A stretch of DNA of 11,022 nt from Chitinispirillaceae bacterium (GTDB lineage: Bacteria > Fibrobacterota > Chitinivibrionia > Chitinivibrionales > Chitinispirillaceae), in assembly GCA_016926315.1 (NCBI GenBank), contig JAFGOU010000531.1:1-11022 (forward strand). The letters run 5' to 3'. The position numbers were made by a program, and so were the translations under genes. Every line of letters starts with the position of its first letter. Within the stretch, counting starts at the first letter, position 1. This document shows positions 1 through 6,887 of the stretch, piece after piece. Under the pieces are notes generated by a model. The model saw only the letters and a list, made by a program, of their open reading frames with translations. It was not told the DNA's origin and searched no databases.

Positions 1-218
1 CCGACGCGGAGCTCAAGTTCTTTGCGCCGGTCGTTCCGGAACAGCGGCTCATGCGGCCCGACTTCGATATTATCGCCAACGTTTCCTGGCGCCTCTCACG
101 ATGGATCACGCTCGACTATACCTATACATTCCTGCTTAAACAACCGGATAACATCGAGGCGAGAATCGATAAGTCAACCCATGGGGTGTGGCTGCGTTTT
201 TCGTTTACGAGCAGGTAG
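1..218 (+). CDS. C-terminal end of a putative outer-membrane beta-barrel protein (partial)
   Basis: The gene runs in from the left edge; the first full codon is at position 3 and the stop (TAG) is at 216-218, leaving 71 residues. The visible part alternates hydrophobic and polar residues in strand-like blocks (for example DIIANVSWRLSRW and ITLDYTYTFLLKQ) joined by short charged turns. The last strand (HGVWLRFSF) ends in an aromatic residue only three residues from the C-terminus. That pattern is typical of a protein assembled by the BAM complex, whose final strand usually ends in Phe or Trp. I cannot name the family, and no enzymatic motif is visible. The gene converges on dus with only 2 bases between stop codons and no hairpin terminator between them. 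The frame stays open from the window edge and has protein-like composition; the beta-barrel assignment is inference. Confidence 0.6.
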   Translation, partial: DAELKFFAPVVPEQRLMRPDFDIIANVSWRLSRWITLDYTYTFLLKQPDNIEARIDKSTHGVWLRFSFTSR

Positions 219-220
219 CC

Positions 221-1171
221 TCACCTCTCTTCCCACGCCTCTTTCACCACCGCTTCCAGCTCCGCGGTCGTCTCTGACCTGAAAACACGGTCTCTATATA
301 CCGACGCTTTTTTTTGCCCTCTCAAATACCAGGAAACGTGCTTGCGCATCTCCTTGACCGCCCGCATCTCTCCATAATGGTCTCGGACCTGCGTAATGTG
401 CATGAGCGCCGTTTCCCTGCGCATCTCATCGGTGACCGGCCCGGGGTCCCTCCCGGCCAACGCCAGCTTTATCTGGTTGAATATCCACGGATTGCCGCTT
501 GCGCCGCGGCCGATCATCAGACCGTCGCACCCCGTCTGTTTATTTATACGCAGTGCATCGTCCGCCGATTTGATGTCACCATTGCCGATCAGCGGAATTT
601 TTATCGCCTTCTTGACGATCCTGATCCTGTCCCAATACGCCGCACCGGAGAATACCATTGTTTTTGACCGGGCATGCAGGATCACCGCGGCCGCGCCCCG
701 CGCTTCGGCGATACGGGCGAACTCGTCATCCACCCATTCGCCGGTATTCCACCCTGAACGGATTTTTACCGTTAGCGGCAACGAGACGGCCCGCACCATG
801 GCGGCGACGATTTTTTCAAACAGTGCCGGATTTTTCAAGAGCGCTGCGCCGGCGCCCCGGCCGACCACCTTGCGTACCGGACATCCGGCATTGAGGTCGA
901 TGAAATCGGGCTTGACATTCTCTTCGACCCATGCCGCAGCCGCTGCCATGCGGCCCGGGTCGGAACCGAAAAGCTGCAGGCCGAACGGCCGTTCCTGCTC
1001 GTCAAACCGACACAGCCGTAGGGTCTGTTTGCCTTTTCGCAGGAGCCCCTCGGCGCTCACCATTTCGCTGACTACCGCGTCGGCGCCATTGCGGCGACAG
1101 AGCTGGCGGTAGCAGGTCTCGGAGACCCCGGCAAGCGGAGCAAGGAACAATCCTTTGAATTGCAGGGGCAT
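221..1171 (-). CDS. dus: tRNA-dihydrouridine synthase (Dus family)
   Basis: A 316-residue FMN-dependent enzyme that reduces uridine to dihydrouridine in the D-loop region of tRNA, using NADPH, in the cytoplasm. It is a full-length TIM-barrel Dus protein (PF01207). Visible motifs in order are LAPLAGV (10-16, FMN phosphate side), DLNAGCPVRKVVGRGAGAAL (92-111) with catalytic Cys97, VKIRSGW (135-141) with Lys136, LHARSK (165-170) with the FMN/tRNA-contacting His166 and Arg168, IGNGDI (195-200) and GLMIGRGASGNPWIF (217-231). The C-terminal helical tRNA-binding part carries MRKHVSWYLRG. DusB-like is the closest bacterial type, but I do not assign the subclass. ATG at 1171 is the only sensible start, since LAPLAGV begins nine residues later. 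No Shine-Dalgarno sequence precedes it. A GATAAT -10-like hexamer (plus-strand 1186-1191) lies so close that the leader would be very short. Confidence 0.95.
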   Translation of the reverse strand: MPLQFKGLFLAPLAGVSETCYRQLCRRNGADAVVSEMVSAEGLLRKGKQTLRLCRFDEQERPFGLQLFGSDPGRMAAAAAWVEENVKPDFIDLNAGCPVRKVVGRGAGAALLKNPALFEKIVAAMVRAVSLPLTVKIRSGWNTGEWVDDEFARIAEARGAAAVILHARSKTMVFSGAAYWDRIRIVKKAIKIPLIGNGDIKSADDALRINKQTGCDGLMIGRGASGNPWIFNQIKLALAGRDPGPVTDEMRRETALMHITQVRDHYGEMRAVKEMRKHVSWYLRGQKKASVYRDRVFRSETTAELEAVVKEAWEER

Positions 1172-1351
1172 GCATGGTAAAATACATTATCAGTTGCCCT
1201 GGCATTGAAGGCAGGACGAAGCTATTTTTATGAGCGAAAATTCTTGCTCACTTCGCAAGGCGGGGTAAGATACTGCGGATCGAAAAACAGACGCGCCCCG
1301 CGCCCGGTTTTCTCGCAGAGTCACCGATCATCTCAAGGCGGGTTCGTTGCA
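1172..1351. other. Divergent spacer between dus and the PAC2 gene
   Basis: These 180 bases hold the 5' ends of two divergent genes. I see a weak -10-like GATAAT for dus (plus-strand 1186-1191), a 20-bp near-palindrome (1231-1250), and a 9-bp direct repeat CAAGGCGGG (1256-1264 and 1334-1342), whose second copy serves as ribosome binding site for the PAC2 gene. No convincing -35/-10 pair for the rightward gene was found. The reading frame of the PAC2 gene stays open back to a TTG at 1205, but those 49 codons look unlike protein. Confidence 0.5.
1231..1250. promoter_or_regulatory. Operator-like 20-bp near-palindrome
   Basis: The half-sites are TGAGCGAAAA (1231-1240) and TTCTTGCTCA (1241-1250). 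Outer arms TGAGC/GCTCA are perfect, and 8 of 10 half-site positions are symmetric. It sits in the divergent promoter region, where a dimeric regulator could control dus, the PAC2 gene or both. It is not a terminator: there is no T-tract, and the arms are only 5 bp around a mostly AT centre. It matches no operator I recognise and may be chance. Confidence 0.3.
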
Positions 1352-2281
1352 ATGAAAATATTCGAAGAGATCTCTTTTGCCTCGCCGCCGGTCGTGCTCG
1401 CCGCGTGGCCCGGCATGGGAAACGTCGGATTGATCGCCGTTGATTACCTTCGGAAAAAATTGGACGCGCGTCTTTTCGCCGAAATCGACATGAGCCCTTT
1501 TTTCATCCCGGATTCCATTGTGGTGAAAAGCGGCCTCGCGCAGTTCCCGGACATTCCCACCAGCACTTTTTACTATACCAGAAACCCGGACCTGATTATC
1601 TTTGAAAGCGACGCACAGGTGAGCGGCCGGGACGGCATTGCGGTCATTAAACTGTTTCTCGACATCATCACCCGTTTTCAGGTAAAACAGATATTCACGT
1701 TTGCGGCGTTTGCCCAGCCCATGTCGTACCGCAACATCTCTCAGGTCCTCGTTGCCGCCAACAGCGATGCGCTTCCGGGGAAAGTGAGCGGTCTCGGGGT
1801 GATTCCCATGCCCGACGGGTATATCGCCGGACTCAACGGCCTATTGCTCGGCGTCGCGGCGTCGCGCAAGATCGAATCGGGCTGCCTTCTGGCCACCATA
1901 CCGAGCTATGCCATGAATTTCGCTTACCCCAAGGCGTCACTTGAGCTTATAAAGGCCATTTCGCTGGTCCTTGGGTTTTCCATCGACACGAACGAACTTC
2001 AGGAAGGCGTGGGAGAAATAGACCAGCAGCTCGCGCTCATTGAGGAACGCATCCGCGAGTTTTTCCCTTCAGTAAACAAGGAAAACGACGAGGAAATCGC
2101 ATCGGTGGAAGAAGAAAGGGTGCCGCACGTGGTCATGGAAAAAATAGAGCGGCTCTTTCTAGAGGCGCGGCGGGATCGCGGCAAGGCAACAGAGCTCAAG
2201 CGCGAGCTTGACCGGTGGAACATTTTCGAGCTGTACGAAAACCGGTTTCTGGATCTTTTTGACGAGGACCGCTCGCGGTAG
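1352..2281 (+). CDS. PAC2 family protein (proteasome-assembly-chaperone-2 fold)
   Basis: A 309-residue soluble protein. The N-terminal 215 or so residues match the PAC2 family (PF09754): an opening strand VVLAAWPGMGNVGLIAVDYL (14-33) with the glycine-rich GMGNVG loop, PDLIIFESDAQ in mid-domain, and the later IPMPDGYIAGLNGLLLG and SYAMNFAYPKASLELIKAI segments. The C-terminal 90 residues are a charged helical extension (DQQLALIEERIREFF and RWNIFELYENRFLDLFDED). Bacterial members exist widely, but no biochemical function is settled; in eukaryotes the fold is a proteasome assembly chaperone. The ATG at 1352 is preferred because AAGGCGGG (1335-1342) precedes it at about 9 bases and the conserved domain starts at once; a TTG at 1205 would add 49 residues of unlikely sequence. 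The next gene starts 25 bases downstream, so they are probably co-transcribed. The family call is firm; the role is unknown. Confidence 0.87.
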   Translation: MKIFEEISFASPPVVLAAWPGMGNVGLIAVDYLRKKLDARLFAEIDMSPFFIPDSIVVKSGLAQFPDIPTSTFYYTRNPDLIIFESDAQVSGRDGIAVIKLFLDIITRFQVKQIFTFAAFAQPMSYRNISQVLVAANSDALPGKVSGLGVIPMPDGYIAGLNGLLLGVAASRKIESGCLLATIPSYAMNFAYPKASLELIKAISLVLGFSIDTNELQEGVGEIDQQLALIEERIREFFPSVNKENDEEIASVEEERVPHVVMEKIERLFLEARRDRGKATELKRELDRWNIFELYENRFLDLFDEDRSR

Positions 2282-2295
2282 CGCGCCCTCATATC

Positions 2296-2300
2296 AAGGA
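2296..2300 (+). promoter_or_regulatory. Ribosome binding site fixing the start of the multidomain glycosyltransferase
   Basis: AAGGA lies 6 bases before the ATG at 2307. The frame is open upstream to an earlier ATG at 2208 inside the PAC2 gene, but that start has no such site and would add 33 residues encoded in the +1 frame of PAC2 coding sequence. This favours 2307. Confidence 0.75.
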
Positions 2301-2306
2301 CGCCCC

Positions 2307-5300
2307 ATGGCTCACCTGACAGTGCATGACGGAGTCATCGACTACGCCGACGGGGGGGAGAACAAACTCCTTTCCATCGTGTCCGACCCCGCATTTGACG
2401 AACAGCAGACCTATCGGTCGTTCACGAAAGAATGGAACGTCTACTATCACCTTTCTCCCCTGAGAAAAAACGTTTTTGCCTGGCTCGATTTTCCCGAAGG
2501 CAGCTCGATGCTCGAGCTTGGGGCGGGATGCGGGGCGGCAACCACGTTTCTCGCCACCATTCCACGATCCCGCGTGGTGGCGGTCGAAGGTTCGGTCGCC
2601 CGGGCAAAGGTGATCGGCGCCCGCTGCGCCGGTTTCGACAACGTAGAAGTTCACGCCTGCGATCTCAACAGGTTCGAAAGCGACGAGCGCTTTGATTTCG
2701 TCACCCTGATCGGCGTCCTCGAATATGCAGGAAAATTCCAGAGCGGACCGCATCCCTTCGGCGAGACGCTGCTCAAGGCGAGACGCTTTCTCAAGGAAAA
2801 CGGAACCCTGCTGATCGCGATTGAAAACAGGATGGGACACAAATACCTTGCCGGTCTCGCCGAGGACCATTATGGCGAACCGTTCGAAGGGATCAACAAC
2901 TATCCCCGCTTCAACGGCGTACGCACCTTCGACCGTGCGGAACTGGCCGCCCTGTGCGACGGCAGCGGTTTTGCCTCGACCAGGTTTTTCTACCCCTTTC
3001 CGGATTACAAGCTTCCGGTCCTCATCCTGTCCGAGGCCGCCTTTTCATCCCCGGGGTTCGATACGCTTGCCCTGTTCAACCTGCCGTCGCGGGACCATGT
3101 GGCCGCAAAAAAACCGCTCTTCAACGAAGCGGAATTCCTCGCCTCGGTACACCGCCTCGGATGCGCGCCGATGTTCATGAACTCCTTTCTCGTTTTCGCC
3201 TCGCCCTCGCCGCAACCGGCGTTTGTTACCGATCCGAAAACCCTTGCCGTCCGTCTTAATACCGTCAGGGTGCCCCCGTTCTCCACCCGCGTCATATTTT
3301 ACAAACACGAAAGCGGACTGCGGGTGAAAAAGGAGCGTATCGGAAGCGGCGTATCCGCGGGCGAGCACCGGGAGCTGTGCGTAGTGCATAACCCCGATGC
3401 AGACAACGGCGAATACCTCAGCGGATTCAGGTCGTTAGAGGACAAGGTCGTCGAAGCGCTGACGAAAAACGACAACACCGAGGTTCTGCGCCTTCTGCTT
3501 CTCTGGATCTCCACGCTTTATTCGCAGCAGGTAACGCCGTCCTCCGGGGATATCGACCGCTTCGAGTCCTTCTGCATGACCGTGTTTAACCGGTCCCTTT
3601 ATACCCATGCCTACGATCAACCCTGGGTCGACGGCAGAAGCATCGATCTGATTCCGCGCAACGTCATTGAAAACGAATCAAAAACCAAAACGGTCATTAT
3701 CGATAAAGAGTGGGCTTTTTCCATTCATGTTCCGCTTCAGCTCGTTTTTGACCGGGCGCTGTTTCATTTCCAGACCACGATTTCATCCGCATCGGGTCCG
3801 CTTGCCGGATACGCGCAGCGGTTCATCCCCCTTCCCCCCGATGTCATGGCCGAGTTCGAGTCACATCCGCTTTTCCTGCGGTACGACAAACAGTGCTGCC
3901 GTCTGTTCGAACGGTGGTTCCAGAATTTCGTCATGAGCAGCAACCGCGCGCCGGCCCACGGTGCCAATGTGGTACAACACTCTCCGGTAACCGGCGTGTC
4001 GATCATTGTTCCGGTATTCAACAAGGTCGATCTTACCCGCCAGTTTCTGGATTCGTTTCAGCAACGGCTCCCCCGCTCGTCTCCCTTTGAGGTTATTATC
4101 GTCGACAACGCATCGACCGACGGCACCGCAGCGTTTCTCTCCGGGGCAGAAAAAAACGCCCCCTGGTTGCGGATTATCACCCGGCCGGAGAACGGGGGGT
4201 ATGGTGCGGCGTGCAACGCCGGAGCCGCGGCCGCATCATTTTCCCACCTTCTGTTCATGAACAACGACATCCTGTTCCTGCCGCGTTGGTTCGAACCGCT
4301 GGCCGGCGCGTTTCTCGACCCGGACGTCGGCATCGCGGGCAGCAGGTTGATCTTTCCGAATTTTACCATTCAGCACGCCGGCGTCGTTTTTCAGGAAAAC
4401 CGGCTCCCTTTTCATATCAGCCGCGACTGCCATTTTTCGGCAGAAGAGGTATGTGCGCCAAAGGCTTTTGCCGCGGTCACGGGCGCGTGCCTCATGATAC
4501 CCGCCTTGCTTTTCCGGGAGCTCTCCGGGTTCGACCACGCCTTTCAAATGTACTATGAGGATATTGACCTCTGCCTGAAGGTTCACCGGCATAAAAAGCG
4601 GGTGCTTTATATTCCGGAGAGCATGCTCGTGCATCTCGAAGGAAAATCAAGCGGTTCTTTGGAGGAGATGTGCGCAAAAAGCGCGGACAGCATGCCGGTG
4701 TTTCTTGATAAGTGGGGAGGCTATCTCTCCAAGGCGATCAGGAAAGAGCCGGAGCTGTTTTTTTCCGGATCCCGCTATCAACCTCCGATCAACGGCCGCG
4801 AGCGTCCGGACGAACCATCTTCCATACAGACACACCCCCACTATGATACCCTTTCGCTGCGCAGACTGATCTCCACCATCGAATTCTGCCGGGGCCATAA
4901 CAGCTTTATTCCTGCCTACGATATTCTGGTTCAAAGCAACGATCTTGTCCGGCGCCATGCAGACGATCCCGCACTCAAATCCGCTATAAACCGGCTGCAG
5001 GAGCAGTATGAAACCGTTATCGCGAGCAAACTCTCGGGCTCCCGGGCGATTACTGCGGCCGGCGATACGGTTACGGCAATCGATCGTGTTTCCGGCGGAG
5101 CGCACCCTGCCGTTCCGGGAAATGGCCGACGCCGTCCTTTACGCGTGCTTTTTCAAAACCGCGGCAATGCGTTCGATAAACCGGGCGGCGATACCGTGGT
5201 GATGGCACGCCTGAAAGGATATCTCGAACAACAGGGGGTTTGCGTCGATTTCAGTGCGAACCCGGACATCGATCTCCATGGCGCGTACGATCTTGTCCAC

Positions 5301-6443
5301 CTTTTCAACAGCACCCTTCCGGCGACGACCGATCTTTTTGCGATAAACGCGGTTCGCAACAACAAACCGTTTGTCATGACCACGTTGCAGGAGAATTTTC
5401 CACTTTATTATCACAAAGCCGTTACCGCCTTTTCATGGTTCAGGACCTATGTGACCGGAGATGCTGAGGTCCGCGGTTTTCTTCCGTTGCTTCAGGAAGC
5501 CCTTGTTTCCGTTCAACCGATTCCCCTTATCACCTCGCCCTTTGCAGGAAATGCCGCCTGCGCACTTTTCGCCTGTGGAGAGAGTGAAGCGGCGTTCCTC
5601 CGCTCCACCTTCCCGTCCTCGCCCATCGACGTGGTTCCTTTCGGTTCGTCGGTCAAGAACATCGACGTTCCCGGCTCGCTCTTTGAACAGGCCTTCGGCG
5701 TTAAAAACTTCGTTTTCTGCGTAGGCCGGGTCGAAATGAGGAAAAACCAGCTCATGCTGCTCCATGCGCTCGAAGAGAGCGATCTGCCGGTAGTATTCGC
5801 CGATGGAGGATTTGCCTACAATCCAGAATATGCAAGCCTCTGCAAAATATTCAAAAGAAAAGGGCGGATCGTTTTTACCGGCCGGCTCTCCGACGAACTG
5901 CTCGTTTCCGCCTATCGCTCCTGTCGCCTGCACTGCCTGCCAAGCTGGTATGAACTCCCGGGTCTCGTCTCTCTCGAAGCGAGCCGGTATGGGTGCGCCA
6001 CGGTCGCGTCATCATGGGGAGGCCTGCCCGATTATCTCGGCTCTGTCTGTGAATACTGCGCGCCCGACGATCCCGCAAGCATCCGGGCGGCCGTGCTGAA
6101 CGCGTTTGAATCCGGACCGCGGAAGGAGGCCGCGGAGCGCGCCCGTCTCTTTACCTGGGAGAGGTTCGGGGAACTGACGTTACGCGGGTACGACCGGGTG
6201 CTGCAGGAATATCGTGGATTCGCGCCGGCGATCCAGGAGAACGCACGCTCGGGTCTCAGGACGCCCGGCCTGCCGCAGTTCATGAGCCAGATTGTCCGGT
6301 TCGTGGAGGGCCGCCGTATCGCCGACGCGATGCGTTATTACGACTCGCACCGGAAATCATTTTCTTCGGGGGGCGCGTTCCCCGAGCTTATACAAATGGA
6401 TACGCTCATGAGAAAACTTAAAAAATCCCACTCTTCGCAATAA
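2307..6443 (+). CDS. Multidomain surface-glycan enzyme: methyltransferase, kinase-like domain, GT2 and GT4 glycosyltransferases
   Basis: A 1378-residue cytoplasmic protein with no signal peptide or clear membrane span. Residues ~50-230 form a SAM methyltransferase: motif I ELGAGCGAAT (70-79), acidic Glu94 ending strand 2, and FDFVTLIGVLEY (129-140). Residues ~300-545 look like a degenerate kinase fold, with DLIPRNVI (447-454) and VIIDKEW (463-469) resembling catalytic-loop and DFG-type motifs. Residues ~564-775 are a GT-A, GT2-type glycosyltransferase: VSIIVPVFNK (564-573), VIIVDNASTDGT (from 596), MNND (651-654) in the metal/nucleotide-sugar position, and the MYYEDIDLCLKV acceptor-base segment (Glu751-Asp752). 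Residues ~943-1345 are a GT-B, GT4-type enzyme: PGGD (959-962), VGR (1139-1141), and an EX7E motif with Glu1216 and Glu1224. A ~165-residue helical linker joins the two glycosyltransferases. Such fusions build and decorate O-antigen or capsule. Domain calls are strong for the methyltransferase, GT2 and GT4, moderate for the kinase. Substrates are unknown. Confidence 0.92.
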   Translation: MAHLTVHDGVIDYADGGENKLLSIVSDPAFDEQQTYRSFTKEWNVYYHLSPLRKNVFAWLDFPEGSSMLELGAGCGAATTFLATIPRSRVVAVEGSVARAKVIGARCAGFDNVEVHACDLNRFESDERFDFVTLIGVLEYAGKFQSGPHPFGETLLKARRFLKENGTLLIAIENRMGHKYLAGLAEDHYGEPFEGINNYPRFNGVRTFDRAELAALCDGSGFASTRFFYPFPDYKLPVLILSEAAFSSPGFDTLALFNLPSRDHVAAKKPLFNEAEFLASVHRLGCAPMFMNSFLVFASPSPQPAFVTDPKTLAVRLNTVRVPPFSTRVIFYKHESGLRVKKERIGSGVSAGEHRELCVVHNPDADNGEYLSGFRSLEDKVVEALTKNDNTEVLRLLLLWISTLYSQQVTPSSGDIDRFESFCMTVFNRSLYTHAYDQPWVDGRSIDLIPRNVIENESKTKTVIIDKEWAFSIHVPLQLVFDRALFHFQTTISSASGPLAGYAQRFIPLPPDVMAEFESHPLFLRYDKQCCRLFERWFQNFVMSSNRAPAHGANVVQHSPVTGVSIIVPVFNKVDLTRQFLDSFQQRLPRSSPFEVIIVDNASTDGTAAFLSGAEKNAPWLRIITRPENGGYGAACNAGAAAASFSHLLFMNNDILFLPRWFEPLAGAFLDPDVGIAGSRLIFPNFTIQHAGVVFQENRLPFHISRDCHFSAEEVCAPKAFAAVTGACLMIPALLFRELSGFDHAFQMYYEDIDLCLKVHRHKKRVLYIPESMLVHLEGKSSGSLEEMCAKSADSMPVFLDKWGGYLSKAIRKEPELFFSGSRYQPPINGRERPDEPSSIQTHPHYDTLSLRRLISTIEFCRGHNSFIPAYDILVQSNDLVRRHADDPALKSAINRLQEQYETVIASKLSGSRAITAAGDTVTAIDRVSGGAHPAVPGNGRRRPLRVLFQNRGNAFDKPGGDTVVMARLKGYLEQQGVCVDFSANPDIDLHGAYDLVHLFNSTLPATTDLFAINAVRNNKPFVMTTLQENFPLYYHKAVTAFSWFRTYVTGDAEVRGFLPLLQEALVSVQPIPLITSPFAGNAACALFACGESEAAFLRSTFPSSPIDVVPFGSSVKNIDVPGSLFEQAFGVKNFVFCVGRVEMRKNQLMLLHALEESDLPVVFADGGFAYNPEYASLCKIFKRKGRIVFTGRLSDELLVSAYRSCRLHCLPSWYELPGLVSLEASRYGCATVASSWGGLPDYLGSVCEYCAPDDPASIRAAVLNAFESGPRKEAAERARLFTWERFGELTLRGYDRVLQEYRGFAPAIQENARSGLRTPGLPQFMSQIVRFVEGRRIADAMRYYDSHRKSFSSGGAFPELIQMDTLMRKLKKSHSSQ

Positions 6444-6502
6444 ACCGCCCGAACCGTGTCTTTTCTCGGGTGCTGCTTTCCATCGTCAAAAAGGGAACCT
6501 TC
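6444..6502 (+). other. Short spacer after the glycosyltransferase gene
   Basis: Only a weak 5-bp inverted repeat (CCCGA at 6448-6452, TCGGG at 6466-6470, 13-base loop) without a T-tract is present, so I do not call a terminator. The end of this spacer supplies AAAAAGGGA (6488-6496), a good ribosome binding site for the truncated gene starting at 6503. Confidence 0.4.
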
Positions 6503-6727
6503 ATGAGACGGCGCATCATCCCTTCCGGAGTACCGTCATGCGGCATGCTCTTTGCAGTGGCCTCGCTGGCGGTTTCAACGGCGGCATTCACGGTATCGGT
6601 CACGGTTAATACCTCACTGAACAACCGGCCGATCAACCCCACCATCTACGGAACCAACCAGAATCTTTCGGGAACCGAGAACTTCGCCGCGTTCCGGCAG
6701 GGCGGCAACCGGACGGAAGGTTCCTGA
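6503..6727 (+). pseudogene. Truncated 5' remnant of a secreted GH44-like glycoside hydrolase gene
   Basis: This is a 74-codon frame with a good ribosome binding site (AAGGGA, about 7 bases before the ATG). It encodes a clear signal peptide: RRR at residues 2-4, hydrophobic core MLFAVASLAVS (15-25), and a small-residue cleavage region STAA (25-28). The following residues, notably RPINPTIYGTNQN and FRQGGNRTEG, read like the first segment of family 44 endoglucanase-type enzymes, where an INPxIYG strand is followed by RxGGNR. Such enzymes run to hundreds of residues. Here the frame stops (TGA 6725-6727) right after GGNRTEGS, and the next 160 bases contain no continuation in any frame I could read. 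It therefore looks like a gene truncated by deletion or by arrival of the downstream type VI locus. It could instead be a genuine 74-residue exported protein. Family assignment rests on two short motifs and is tentative. Confidence 0.6.
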
Positions 6728-6756
6728 TTGACACGGAACATTCATGTTGTTATCAT
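6728..6756 (+). promoter_or_regulatory. Strong sigma-70-type promoter (P1), probably for the type VI operon
   Basis: TTGACA (6728-6733), a perfect -35 hexamer, is followed by an exact 17-base spacer and TATCAT (6751-6756), five of six matches to TATAAT. Transcription would begin near 6763, giving tssA a leader of about 125 bases. The -35 starts on the base after the stop codon of the truncated gene, and the surrounding DNA is much more AT-rich than its neighbours. Confidence 0.65.
6737..6748. promoter_or_regulatory. Operator-like dyad inside the P1 spacer
   Basis: AACAT-TC-ATGTT is a perfect 5-bp inverted repeat around a 2-base centre, lying wholly between the -35 and -10 of P1. The right half is part of ATGTTGT, which recurs at 6758-6764 (first copy 6744-6750, a 14-base period). 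A repressor bound there would block polymerase. Short AT-rich dyads arise by chance, so this is only a candidate. Confidence 0.35.
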
Positions 6757-6760
6757 AATG

Positions 6761-6789
6761 TTGTCCTGATTAACCCAATATTATATATT
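6761..6789 (+). promoter_or_regulatory. Second candidate promoter (P2) with an AT-rich dyad over its -10
   Basis: TTGTCC (6761-6766, 4 of 6 matches), a 17-base spacer and TATATT (6784-6789, 5 of 6) form a weaker tandem promoter. A perfect inverted repeat CAATAT-TAT-ATATTG (6776-6790) covers its -10, which could be an operator. The match is weaker than P1, and AT-rich DNA makes -10-like hexamers common. Confidence 0.35.
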
Positions 6790-6875
6790 GTATCACAATG
6801 CTATTCGAGTGAACATGCCGTGCCGTTGTGCGACGTACTCATCGGAATAGGTCGCCGTAGCGTAGCCATCATTTC

Positions 6876-6881
6876 AGGGAG
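6876..6881 (+). promoter_or_regulatory. Ribosome binding site that points to an ATT start for tssA
   Basis: AGGGAG is followed after 6 bases (CACTGT) by ATT at 6888, ideal spacing for initiation. The next in-frame ATG is at 6939, 57 bases from this site and with no purine-rich site of its own. The in-frame TAG at 6858 limits how far upstream the gene can begin. Confidence 0.6.
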
Positions 6882-6887
6882 CACTGT

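Noticed and set aside
396..1112. 238-codon open frame on the plus strand opposite dus
   Set aside because: It is an antisense frame of a well-supported dus gene, with low-complexity Ala/Arg/Ser composition typical of GC-rich shadows.
1256..1342. Direct repeat CAAGGCGGG at 1256-1264 and 1334-1342
   Set aside because: Only 9 bp; the second copy is explained as a ribosome binding site and the first has no start codon after it, so no regulatory meaning is claimed.
1205..1351. Extension of the PAC2 frame to a TTG start at 1205
   Set aside because: The 49 added residues are Arg/Ser-rich with no family similarity, precede the conserved start of the PAC2 domain, and lack a ribosome binding site; the ATG at 1352 has one.
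6448..6470. CCCGA/TCGGG inverted repeat after the glycosyltransferase gene
   Set aside because: A 5-bp stem with a 13-base loop and no following T-run does not make a credible terminator.
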